Shown here piece after piece: positions 55,769 to 64,000 of a DNA stretch of 64,000 nucleotides (position 1 is the stretch's first letter; every line of letters begins with the position of its first letter). The DNA is from an uncultured Eubacteriales bacterium (lineage in GTDB: Bacteria; Bacillota; Clostridia; Oscillospirales; CAG-272): NCBI GenBank assembly GCA_905201895.1, contig CAJKPX010000001.1, forward strand, positions 1 through 64,000, written 5' to 3'. Made by a program: the position numbers and the translations under genes. A model generated the notes under the pieces. The model had not been told where the DNA came from, did not search any database, and saw only the letters and a list, made by a program, of their open reading frames with translations.

Positions 55769-57112
55769 TTATCCTTCCGTCTCCGTCTGATTTTTGATAT
55801 GTGCGGGCACATACTCCCCAAGCGTTAGCTCGGTGGTGTAGGTTTGATCCTCACGCTCGTATACAATCGTTAGAACGTCCCCAACCTTGCATGTATCGGT
55901 TACCGACTCGAGCTCTGCTTCTGTTTTGACCGTCACTCCGTTGACCGAAACGATCCGATCCTTGTATTGCAGGTCGGTGTTAAAGGAGGAGGTCAGAACG
56001 TAAACACCAACTGTTTTTATACTGTAGTAGTAATAATTGGAGCGCAAATTTTCCGCTGTGACATCCCAAACCTGCAGTCCATGATCAACCACACCGCGCA
56101 CGTATCCGTAGCGGATGAGCTCAAGCTCCACCTCATAAGCCGCATCAATCGGAATAGCAAATGCCAAGCCCTCTATACTATCTGCGACATATTTTGCATT
56201 GACGATACCGATCAGCTGACCGTCCAGGTTAAAAAGCCCTCCTCCCGAGTTGCCCGAGTTGATTGCGGCGTTGGTTTGCAGGAGTGTCATTTTTGTACCG
56301 TCGGAGGTTTGGATATTGCGCTCGGTTGCGCTGATAATCCCGTCCGTTACGGTTCCTCCAAGCGTTCCAAGCGGATTACCAATTGCAACCACGTGCTCGC
56401 CAACAACCAGACGATTGCTTTTTCCGTGCTCGGCAAATGGAAAAGTCTCCTCCTCCCGAGGCTCAATCTTGATCACGGCAAGGTCACTTGATGCGTCCCC
56501 ACCAACGAAGGCGGCATCATAAACCGTGCCGGAATTCAGAGTTACGCTGATGGATTTTGTTTTGGCGGCGTCATCGGCAACCACGTGATAGCAGGTCAGA
56601 ATATATCCGTCCGATGAAATCAACACGCCGCTCCCTGCCCCCGAAGCTGTTTGCGTGCCGTAAAAGGTCTCCACACTGAATACCACGTTGAGCACAACAA
56701 CGGTATCTCCAACCCGTTTGGCGACTTCAGATACCGAGAAAACGTCCTCACCTGCCGAGCCGTAGACCGGGCTACTGTTATCGTTTTTTTCAAGCAGACT
56801 CTCGGGATTACTGTGATAAAGGGTATCGTCGTTTGACGCCCTCTCCAAATCATCGGCGTCATCAGATACCTCGAGGAGCGAATTCGCGTAGAATACTCCT
56901 CCAACTCCTGCAGCAAACGAAAGCGTGACGCAGAGAAAAAGTGTCAGCAGACGAAGCGCAATTCTCCCGCCCTGTTTCTGTTTTGGATGAATCGAGTGCC
57001 GTGCATCAGCCTGCACGCCCGTTGAAAATACATACTCGTAGGGTTGCGTGGAATCCGTCTTTTTTTGCTCACCAAAGATGTTTGTATCAAATTGACCTTT
57101 TTGTTTTTTCAT
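55769..57112 (-). CDS. htrA: HtrA/DegP-like membrane serine protease (447 aa)
   Basis: ATG at 57112 follows AGGAGG. A cytoplasmic basic N-terminus, one membrane segment at about 50-75 (LRLLTLFLCVTLSFAAGVGG), a trypsin-like domain with H (ILTCYHVVADD), D (SSDLAVIKIE) and S (NSGNSGGGLFN), and a PDZ domain near 350-440. It degrades misfolded surface proteins. It lies just upstream of the two-component genes in the same direction, so the pair may control it. Confidence 0.9.
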   Translation of the reverse strand: MKKQKGQFDTNIFGEQKKTDSTQPYEYVFSTGVQADARHSIHPKQKQGGRIALRLLTLFLCVTLSFAAGVGGVFYANSLLEVSDDADDLERASNDDTLYHSNPESLLEKNDNSSPVYGSAGEDVFSVSEVAKRVGDTVVVLNVVFSVETFYGTQTASGAGSGVLISSDGYILTCYHVVADDAAKTKSISVTLNSGTVYDAAFVGGDASSDLAVIKIEPREEETFPFAEHGKSNRLVVGEHVVAIGNPLGTLGGTVTDGIISATERNIQTSDGTKMTLLQTNAAINSGNSGGGLFNLDGQLIGIVNAKYVADSIEGLAFAIPIDAAYEVELELIRYGYVRGVVDHGLQVWDVTAENLRSNYYYYSIKTVGVYVLTSSFNTDLQYKDRIVSVNGVTVKTEAELESVTDTCKVGDVLTIVYEREDQTYTTELTLGEYVPAHIKNQTETEG

Positions 57113-57143
57113 AATACAAAAACCTCCTTTGGATTTCTATAAA

Positions 57144-57172
57144 ATTGTACCATGGCTGTATTATAGGTGCAA
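57144..57172 (-). promoter_or_regulatory. Promoter of the htrA-like gene
   Basis: TTGCAC (57167-57172) and TACAAT (57144-57149) on the - strand, 17 bases apart. Confidence 0.5.
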
Positions 57173-57229
57173 AATGTGACGGTTGCATGAATGACGACCG
57201 AAAAAAAGATCGAAAATTATGATTTGTTC

Positions 57230-57258
57230 TTGTTTTTTGAAGGATATTTTGATATAAT
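57230..57258 (+). promoter_or_regulatory. Promoter of the queG-like-addBA operon
   Basis: TTGTTT (57230-57235) and TATAAT (57253-57258) 17 bases apart, 47 bases before the ATG at 57306. Confidence 0.6.
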
Positions 57259-57305
57259 GGTATTACATCCTATATTATAGCACATAAAAAGGAAAAGAAA
57301 AAGAG

Positions 57306-58151
57306 ATGTTTTCGTTTTTTACCGAAATTTTACAAAAAAATCACATAGATTGCTTTGCTCCAATCCCACTTTCGGAATGTAAGGTGGTCAGACCCTACCT
57401 TCTGGAGCGCTGCGGCATCTCGAACGGAACGGTGATCATGCTGGCAGTTCCCTATTTCACCGAGGCATGTCTTGATCCCTCTCGAAATTTGTCTGCCTAT
57501 GCCGTTTCACGTGATTATCATCTTTTTTTCAAGGAGCTTTGGAACAACATCCTGCCGCAGTTGCATGAGCATTTTCCGTCACATCGTTTTGAGGGCTTTG
57601 CCGATCATTCTCCAATTGCGGAATGTGATGCCGCGGCACGCGCGGGACTCGGCGTAATCGGCAAAAATCATCTGCTGCTCACCGAGCGATATTCCTCCTA
57701 TATTTTTCTTGGGGAAATCATCACAGACGCCGAATTTCCTTGCAAAACGCAACAAATTTCCGAATGTGAGGGCTGCGGTGCCTGCATGCGTGCATGCCCT
57801 GCCGAGCGATACGGAGGATGCTTTTCCTCCATTACGCAAAAAAAAGGAGAGCTGACCGATACCGAGTCGAAAATGATTCTGGAGCAACGCATCGCCTGGG
57901 GCTGTGACCTCTGTCAGGAGACCTGTCCGCATACCAAGCGTGCCATTGAAAAACGCACAATCTTCTCCCCCATCCCCTTCTTCTCGGAAAAACCGATTTC
58001 ACGTTTGACGGGAGAGCGACTTTCCGCGATGTCGGACGAAGAGTTTTCGTCGCGTGCATTTTCCTGGCGCGGACGCGAAACGTTGATGCGAAATTTGAAA
58101 ATACTCGAAGGAAACGAACAACGAAAGGAGACCTTAACATGCTCAAGCTGA
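57306..58151 (+). CDS. queG: Epoxyqueuosine reductase QueG-like protein (281 aa)
   Basis: ATG at 57306 lies 7 bases after AAGGAAAAGAAA, a purine-rich ribosome site. Two 4Fe-4S cysteine sets are present: CEGCGACMRACP and CDLCQETCPHT. The N-terminal domain (FADHSPIAECDAAARAGLGVIGKNHLLL) is of the QueG family, which reduces epoxyqueuosine in tRNA. It is shorter than classical QueG, lacking the C-terminal HEAT-like part. It overlaps addB by 13 bases. Confidence 0.75.
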   Translation: MFSFFTEILQKNHIDCFAPIPLSECKVVRPYLLERCGISNGTVIMLAVPYFTEACLDPSRNLSAYAVSRDYHLFFKELWNNILPQLHEHFPSHRFEGFADHSPIAECDAAARAGLGVIGKNHLLLTERYSSYIFLGEIITDAEFPCKTQQISECEGCGACMRACPAERYGGCFSSITQKKGELTDTESKMILEQRIAWGCDLCQETCPHTKRAIEKRTIFSPIPFFSEKPISRLTGERLSAMSDEEFSSRAFSWRGRETLMRNLKILEGNEQRKETLTCSS

Positions 58152-61100
58152 TCTGCGGCACCTCGGGATCCGGAAAAACCGAAGCGCTGATCGGAGAAAT
58201 CCGACGGGATATTGAAAACAAAACAAAATGCTATTTGCTTGTTCCCGAGCAGCAGGCATACATCAGCGAGCGCGATATGACCCGCGCGTTGCCGCAGAAT
58301 GCGGGGCTCTATTTTGAGGTCGTGAATTTTTCAAGCCTTGCAGAGGATGTGTTTCGTGAATACGGCGGTGTGACACAGGGCTCTCTTTCGGGTGCTGTCC
58401 GTAACCTTTTGATGTGGGATACCCTTCGTTCACTCGCCCCCTTGCTCGTTCAATACGGCAAAAGCGCCGCAGCCGACCCCGCATTGAGTCGATTGATGAT
58501 GCAAACGGTCAATGAGCTGCGTATAAACGGCATTGATTCGGATAAAATGGAGCAGGCAGCCAAAGATTGTGAGCCCGATACCACGCTCCATAAAAAGCTC
58601 TGCGATCTTGCCTTGATCGACGCGGTGTTTCACGAGAGGAACGAGCGCGTATTTGGCAGTGATCCGTCGGACAAGCTTTTGCGTATGGCAAAGCTTTTGG
58701 AAACGCACACCTATTTTATGGGTTGTCACGTCTACATCGACTCCTTTACCAGCTTTACCGCACAGGAATACAGTGTTCTTTGTCAGATTTTGCGTCAGGC
58801 AGATAGAGTCACCGTGACGCTCTGCGTTGATTCTCTCCACTCAAAGCTCCCACATTTTGAGAGCACGCTGGAAACCGCAAAGCGACTTTTCAAGCTTGCA
58901 TCCGAAACAAACACCGAGGCAGAGAGCCTTCTGCTCACGCCTTCCTCCGAACATAAAAATGCAGCGCTGGTCGAGCTTGAGAAAAATATCTGGACGTTTG
59001 ATCTGCCTGCAAGCAAACGAGCAAGACTGACAGACAATGACCAACGCGCAGTACGCATTGTTTCCTGCGCAAACCTCTATGAGGAAACCGAGGCGGCGGC
59101 ACTCCATATCCTCGATCTCGTACAAAGCGGCTTGAAATACGGAGATATTGCGGTGATCGTGCGCGACACGGAGATATATCGAGGAGTTCTGGACGCCGCG
59201 CTGGAGCGCTATGGAATTCCCTATTTCATCTCCGAGCCAATCGACCTTTCCTCGAGACCGCTTGCGCGCCTGATTCTTTCCGCTCTGCGAGCGGTCAGCC
59301 GAAACTACCATGCGCAGGATATTATGACGCTCGTAAAAACGGGGCTCGCTGGCATCGGCTTCAGGGATGCTGCCATGTTTGAGGAATACTGCGAAACATG
59401 GCACATTTCGGGCAATCGCTTCAAGGATCGGCATTGGAGCATGAATCCTGATGGGCTTACCACCGACCGATCGGCTCGCGCCGACGATATTCTTGCCGCC
59501 GCAAACCGTGTACGTGCACAGGTGATGGAACCGTTGGAGCGACTTGCACTCGATCTGCACGTGGCAAAATCCACCCGCGAGCAATGCAGTGCCATCTACG
59601 ATTACCTCGATCGACTTCACATTGCTTCGCAGCTTTCCAAGCAAGCCAAAAAGGAGCTTTCCGAGGGTCGGCGGCGCGAGGCAAACGAAACACTCCGACT
59701 TTACCGTTTTCTGACCGACACGCTTCTGATGCTCGCGCAAATTCTTCCCGATGCAAATTTGACTGTCGACGAGCTTTTCTCGGTACTCTCTCTGCTCTTT
59801 TCCGATAGCCAACTCTCATCGGTTCCAAGCCTGCACGATTGCGTTGTGATTGGTTCTGCATCGACCTTGCGCGTGGAAAACATCCGTGCATCTCTTCTTT
59901 TGGGTCTTTGCGAGGGCGAATTCCCACGCTCGCAGAACGATGACGGCGTTTTCAGCGAGTCCGACAAGATTCAGCTGGAATCGGTTGGAATTTCGCTCGA
60001 TTCCCGCGAAAAAGTCCGTGCATCGGAGGAGCTACTCTACGTGTACCGCGCCATCACAAAGCCGCGCGAGCACCTTTATGTTTCAACCGTTGAAATGCAG
60101 ATTGACGGCTCTGCACGCACGCCCTCGCTGGCGTTTAACCGCATTTGTCACCTGCTCAACCGCAAGCCGAGTCACTTTGACGTCTCCGAGCTGCGCCGAA
60201 TTCTCGGAGAGTCGCGCGCGGATAATTGGAAGCCACAGCTCAAGGCGTCCAAGGAACTGCCCCAAACAACACTACGGCTCTCGCAATCTAAAATCCGAAG
60301 CTTTGTGCTCTGCCCCTTTTCTTATTTTTCGAGCTACCGTCTCAAGCTGCGCGAGAAAAAGGACTGCCGCCCAAGCTATGCCGATGACGGTGTATTCCTG
60401 CATTATATTTTTGAAAAGGTTTTGCAGGCAATGCTCGGAGAGGACGGCAGACTTCATCTGCTCTCGCTTCCCGAGGTAGAAGCGCTTGCCAATCGCGTGG
60501 TTGACGATTATATCGCGGAGGTTTGTCCGCTCCCCCCCGAGCATATTGATGCCCGACTGCTGCATCTCTTTGCAAGGCTACGTCGAGTTTCGCTGCTGAT
60601 GCTGCGTGAAATAGTGAATGAATTGCACTCGACCGCCTTTGTTCCGCGCAAATTCGAGCAACGCATCGGTGATGACGTGGGTGGACTTCCAACCGTTTCG
60701 CTGGAGCTTCGTGACGGCTCTCGTGTCATTCTGGACGGAACGGTTGACCGAATTGATCTGTATGAGGAAAACGGAAGAATCTTTGTTCGGGTGGTCGACT
60801 ATAAATCGGGCGAGCATAAATTCAGCGTAGACGAGGTGCGCTCCGGTTTGGATATTCAGCTGGTGCTCTATCTCTACGCGATCTGCTCCCCCGATCCCGT
60901 AAAATACACACCCGTCGGTGCACAATTCCTCTACGCAAAAACCGAAAAGGGACAGGTCAGCGTGAATCGGAGCGGCTTCGTGCTGGAGGATGACACACTG
61001 AAAGATTCCATCGACAGCTCAAGCGATCACATTTACACAAAGAAGCTGACGTCATTTTCAAAGGATGAAATCGAGGATCTGATGCACGATATGCAGGATG

Positions 61101-61225
61101 CAGTTAAAGAAATTGCCGAACGTATCCTCGCAGGTGATGCGCAAAAAACGCCGTCTGAGGACGCGTGTCGCTTCTGTGCGATCCGCGCGCATTGCGATCA
61201 GGCACATCAGGACGGAAGGAGGTAA
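58139..61225 (+). CDS. addB: ATP-dependent nuclease subunit AddB (1028 aa)
   Basis: ATG at 58139 overlaps the queG-like stop. N-terminal Walker-type loop GTSGSGKTEAL and a C-terminal RecB-type nuclease with an iron-sulphur cysteine set (FVLCPFSYFSSYR near 720; CRFCAIRAHCDQ at the end). VVDYKSGEHKF gives the nuclease D/K residues. With AddA it processes DNA ends for recombination repair. Normal length for AddB (about 1000-1150). Confidence 0.9.
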   Translation: MLKLICGTSGSGKTEALIGEIRRDIENKTKCYLLVPEQQAYISERDMTRALPQNAGLYFEVVNFSSLAEDVFREYGGVTQGSLSGAVRNLLMWDTLRSLAPLLVQYGKSAAADPALSRLMMQTVNELRINGIDSDKMEQAAKDCEPDTTLHKKLCDLALIDAVFHERNERVFGSDPSDKLLRMAKLLETHTYFMGCHVYIDSFTSFTAQEYSVLCQILRQADRVTVTLCVDSLHSKLPHFESTLETAKRLFKLASETNTEAESLLLTPSSEHKNAALVELEKNIWTFDLPASKRARLTDNDQRAVRIVSCANLYEETEAAALHILDLVQSGLKYGDIAVIVRDTEIYRGVLDAALERYGIPYFISEPIDLSSRPLARLILSALRAVSRNYHAQDIMTLVKTGLAGIGFRDAAMFEEYCETWHISGNRFKDRHWSMNPDGLTTDRSARADDILAAANRVRAQVMEPLERLALDLHVAKSTREQCSAIYDYLDRLHIASQLSKQAKKELSEGRRREANETLRLYRFLTDTLLMLAQILPDANLTVDELFSVLSLLFSDSQLSSVPSLHDCVVIGSASTLRVENIRASLLLGLCEGEFPRSQNDDGVFSESDKIQLESVGISLDSREKVRASEELLYVYRAITKPREHLYVSTVEMQIDGSARTPSLAFNRICHLLNRKPSHFDVSELRRILGESRADNWKPQLKASKELPQTTLRLSQSKIRSFVLCPFSYFSSYRLKLREKKDCRPSYADDGVFLHYIFEKVLQAMLGEDGRLHLLSLPEVEALANRVVDDYIAEVCPLPPEHIDARLLHLFARLRRVSLLMLREIVNELHSTAFVPRKFEQRIGDDVGGLPTVSLELRDGSRVILDGTVDRIDLYEENGRIFVRVVDYKSGEHKFSVDEVRSGLDIQLVLYLYAICSPDPVKYTPVGAQFLYAKTEKGQVSVNRSGFVLEDDTLKDSIDSSSDHIYTKKLTSFSKDEIEDLMHDMQDAVKEIAERILAGDAQKTPSEDACRFCAIRAHCDQAHQDGRR

Positions 61226-61231
61226 CCGAAC

Positions 61232-64000
61232 ATGGCAAGAGAATGGACCCCCTCTCAGGAGGCTGCGATCACACTCAACGGCAAGACCCTGCTTGTCTCT
61301 GCAGCAGCAGGCTCGGGTAAAACCAGCGTGTTGACCGAGCGCATTATCCGACGTCTTTTGGACAAGGAGCACCCTGCCGAGCTTTCACGCATGCTGGTTG
61401 TTACCTTCACGCGTGCCGCCGCTGCGGAGCTCAAGGGGCGCATTGCCTCGGCACTGACCGAGGCGTTAACCGAAAGCCCCGAAAACAAACACCTTTCCCG
61501 TCAGCTTCTCCAGCTTGGAAGCGCACAAATCTCCACGATTGACTCCTTCTTCCAAAAAATCGTTCGCTCCAACTTTGAGCAGCTGTCTCTCCCCGCAAAT
61601 TTTCGGATTGCCGACGAGGGAGAGATCAAAACGCTCGCCTTTGAAATCATGGAGGAGCTGATTGAGGAATATTACCGAAAAGGAATGCCGGAATCCGTCG
61701 GTACATCTGCACTTTCCCGCATCGAGGAAAACGAATTTGCATCTGCAATCGACCACTTGCTTTCCAATCGAAGCGACGGAAAGCTAACCCCCACCCTGCT
61801 TGATTTCTTTGAAGAATTTTCTTCCGATCCCAAGGGAATTGCCCGTCTTGAGGACTACGCCGAGCAGCTGCGAGACGCAGCGAGCATGGAATTTATGAAA
61901 ACGCCCTACGGCGCCGCGCTACGCGAATATCTCACCGAGCTGTTCACGTCATTTCACTCCGATCTTGAAAAAATACGTGATTCTCTTGATTATGACCCGG
62001 ATGTCGCGGCAAAATGCGCACCTCTCCTGACAAGCGATCTCAACTACTGCAACGCAATGCTCGATGCGCTTGACGCAGAGAGCTACGAGCGACTTCGCAC
62101 CGTTGCAGAGTCCTTTATTTCGGGGCGCTTCCCCACCATCAAAAACAAGCCCCCACAGGCAGCTGCCTATCACGAATGGCGAAAGCTCTTTTCCGAGCGG
62201 CGGCAGAAAAAGGTGATGAATATCCTCGAGTGGCCGGCAGAGCTTTTGCCCCATCAGCTTGAGGAAACGGCAAAGCTTTGCAACGTCCTGCACGCGCTTT
62301 TCGCCGAATATGAAACGCGCATGATGGCGGAAAAGAAGCGCAGAGGTATATTAGAATACAATGACGTTCGTTCGATCCTCTACCGCCTGCTTGCAAACGA
62401 GGACGGCAGCGCATCCGATTTTGCGCGTGATCTGGCGGCACAGTATGATGCCGTTTACATCGACGAATATCAGGACGTGGACCTGCTCCAGGATCGTATC
62501 TTTGCGCTCATTGGCTCTAACCGTCGCTTTATGGTGGGTGATATTAAGCAGAGCATTTACGGCTTTCGCGGCAGCGATCCCTCAATCTTTGCAAGGTATC
62601 GCCAAAGCATGCCGCTTCATAACTCGCCGGAGGCAGCAACCGCCGACGGTATTTGCGTGTTCATGTCTGAAAACTTCCGATGCGATCTTCCCGTGATCCA
62701 ATTTGCCAACCGCGTTTGTGGATTTCTCTTTTCAGCGTGCGAAAAGAGCGTCAGATATCGCCCGCAGGATGATCTTGCTCCGGCAAAGAAGGTATCCGAG
62801 GGTGAAAAAACGCGTTCAGAGCAACAGCCCGCACGCGTTGTTGTATTCGATGCACCGCCAAAAAAGAACACACAGCTCCCCGCAAACGTCGCCGAGGACG
62901 ATGACGTTTCCCAAGAGGAGGCAGTTTGGATTGCAAACGAAATCAAACGCCTTCTTCATGAGGAAACGCTGAATAACAGAAAGCCGATCAAGCCCTCTGA
63001 TATCGCCATTCTTGTGCAAACAAAAAAACAGGGCGGCACGATCTCCAAGGTGCTTGAGCAGATGCAGATTCCCGTCAGCGCCGATGCAGGAACCGATTTT
63101 CTCCATGAGCCGCTCATGACCGATCTGCTCAATCTCCTTCGTGTGATCGACAATCCCTATCGCGATCTTCCGCTTGCTGAATTTCTCCTCTCTCCTCTTG
63201 CGCGCTTCACGCTTACCGAACTACAGGATATCCGTGCTGCCGCGCCGCGTGTCAAGGCACTCTATGACGCCATGCTCACCGTCGCGAAGCAGGAGAACGA
63301 TCTCGGTGCACGCACAACGTCAATTCTTGAATTTCTCGAAGCCTTCCGCGAGCGCTCGATAGGACTCCCCGCAGACCGTTTTCTGCGTCTGCTCTATCTG
63401 GACGAGCGACTCGTTCCCTATGCAAACGATCCCATCCTGCTTTTCCTCTACGAGCAGGCACGCGCCTATCAACGGTCCTCCTGGTGCGGTCTTTACGGAT
63501 TTTTGCGTCACGTTGACCGTCTTTTAGAGGAAAAGCCGCTCTCGGCAAACGGCCTTTGCAAGGCACAGGAGACCGTAACGGTTATGACGATCCATCATTC
63601 CAAGGGTCTCGAGTTTCCCGTTGTGTTTCTTGCCGCCTGCGGCTCGGGCTTCAATCATGCCGACTCAAGAGAAAACCTGCTTTTCCATCCCACGCTTGGA
63701 TGCGCGAGCAAGCTCTATAACCGCGAGAGCGGAAACAGCGACTCTACAATTCTGCGTGAGCTTTTGCGAATTCGCGTAGATACCGATCAAAATGAGGAGA
63801 GCATTCGCACGCTCTACGTTGCACTCACCAGAGCAAGAGAGCGCCTCTACGTAACGGGAACATTGCGCGGAAAGCTGGAGGGCACCATGACCAAGGCAGC
63901 ACTCACGCGGCGCGGAAATCGCTATGATATTCTCTTTGCAAGCAGCTATCTCAATTGGATTTTGGCAGCATATCAGGAGCACGCTTCCGACGAATTTCCT
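61232..64000 (+). CDS. addA: ATP-dependent helicase/nuclease subunit AddA, truncated by the window end
   Basis: ATG at 61232 follows AAGGAGG. The first 923 codons are present; the frame is open at 64000. UvrD-type helicase motifs: SAAAGSGKTSVLTERI (motif I), VTFTRAAAAELKGRI (Ia), YIDEYQDVDLLQ (II), GDIKQSIYGFRG (III), TVMTIHHSKGLEFPVV (V) and LYVALTRARERLYV (VI). The C-terminal nuclease would lie beyond the window. It forms AddAB with the preceding gene. Confidence 0.95.
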   Translation, partial: MAREWTPSQEAAITLNGKTLLVSAAAGSGKTSVLTERIIRRLLDKEHPAELSRMLVVTFTRAAAAELKGRIASALTEALTESPENKHLSRQLLQLGSAQISTIDSFFQKIVRSNFEQLSLPANFRIADEGEIKTLAFEIMEELIEEYYRKGMPESVGTSALSRIEENEFASAIDHLLSNRSDGKLTPTLLDFFEEFSSDPKGIARLEDYAEQLRDAASMEFMKTPYGAALREYLTELFTSFHSDLEKIRDSLDYDPDVAAKCAPLLTSDLNYCNAMLDALDAESYERLRTVAESFISGRFPTIKNKPPQAAAYHEWRKLFSERRQKKVMNILEWPAELLPHQLEETAKLCNVLHALFAEYETRMMAEKKRRGILEYNDVRSILYRLLANEDGSASDFARDLAAQYDAVYIDEYQDVDLLQDRIFALIGSNRRFMVGDIKQSIYGFRGSDPSIFARYRQSMPLHNSPEAATADGICVFMSENFRCDLPVIQFANRVCGFLFSACEKSVRYRPQDDLAPAKKVSEGEKTRSEQQPARVVVFDAPPKKNTQLPANVAEDDDVSQEEAVWIANEIKRLLHEETLNNRKPIKPSDIAILVQTKKQGGTISKVLEQMQIPVSADAGTDFLHEPLMTDLLNLLRVIDNPYRDLPLAEFLLSPLARFTLTELQDIRAAAPRVKALYDAMLTVAKQENDLGARTTSILEFLEAFRERSIGLPADRFLRLLYLDERLVPYANDPILLFLYEQARAYQRSSWCGLYGFLRHVDRLLEEKPLSANGLCKAQETVTVMTIHHSKGLEFPVVFLAACGSGFNHADSRENLLFHPTLGCASKLYNRESGNSDSTILRELLRIRVDTDQNEESIRTLYVALTRARERLYVTGTLRGKLEGTMTKAALTRRGNRYDILFASSYLNWILAAYQEHASDEFP

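Noticed and set aside
58841..59812. 323-residue - strand frame opposite addB
   Set aside because: addB has motif and length support; the antisense frame has none.
1..64000. CRISPR array
   Set aside because: No regularly spaced direct repeats of 23-40 bases were seen.

Overview
The window holds an integrated tailed (siphovirus-like) prophage of about 51 kb next to a stretch of ordinary chromosome of a low-to-mid-GC Firmicute, most likely a gut-type Clostridia. This is inferred from strong AGGAGG ribosome-binding sites, sigma-A type TTGACA/TATAAT promoters, and the host genes addBA, rlmA, a queG-like gene and a PhoB/PhoR-type two-component pair beside an HtrA protease. No ribosomal RNA or taxon-specific marker is present, so the organism cannot be named further.

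Layout. 1-6.2 kb: a rightward (+) accessory operon of small genes, an ICE/phage-type polyvalent-domain protein, a pyrimidine-dimer glycosylase and a complete second tyrosine recombinase. It carries a very dense, strand-specific 7-mer (AGAACAG, 27 copies) and a leftward small-RNA candidate near its start. A bidirectional terminator at 6.2 kb separates it from the late operon. 6.2-33.1 kb, all on the - strand and transcribed right to left: terminase, portal, protease/scaffold, capsid, connectors, tail tube with an Ig-like domain, tape measure, baseplate and tail fibre. No lysis gene is recognisable in the window. 33.1-33.35 kb: a perfect-consensus promoter, a structured leader of about 160 nt and a terminator in front of the late genes, resembling the lambda pR'-6S-tR' late switch. 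33.35-45.9 kb, - strand: early genes for recombination (YqaJ exonuclease, RecT, SSB), two DNA methyltransferases, an AP2 DNA-binding protein, a GIY-YIG nuclease, a Lar-like protein, a replication initiator containing iterons (likely origin), and many small zinc-ribbon or hypothetical genes, several joined by one repeated 20-bp gene junction.

45.9-51.5 kb: the lysogeny and accessory module. It holds a Cro-like HTH gene, face-to-face promoters, a LexA/CI-type self-cleaving repressor, an HTH gene coupled to a membrane-anchored Mrr-type endonuclease behind palindromic operators, a hidden 51-aa leftward gene, another HTH protein and the integrase. The integrase ends about 190 bp from the 3' end of a tRNA-Val(GAC), the likely integration target. 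The left prophage end is not visible and probably lies before position 1.

51.7-64 kb: chromosome, with tRNA-Val, a family 2 glycosyltransferase, rlmA, a sensor kinase and response regulator, an HtrA-like protease, a queG-like gene, addB and the first 923 codons of addA (cut by the window end).

All functional names come from reading motifs by eye; no database search was made.
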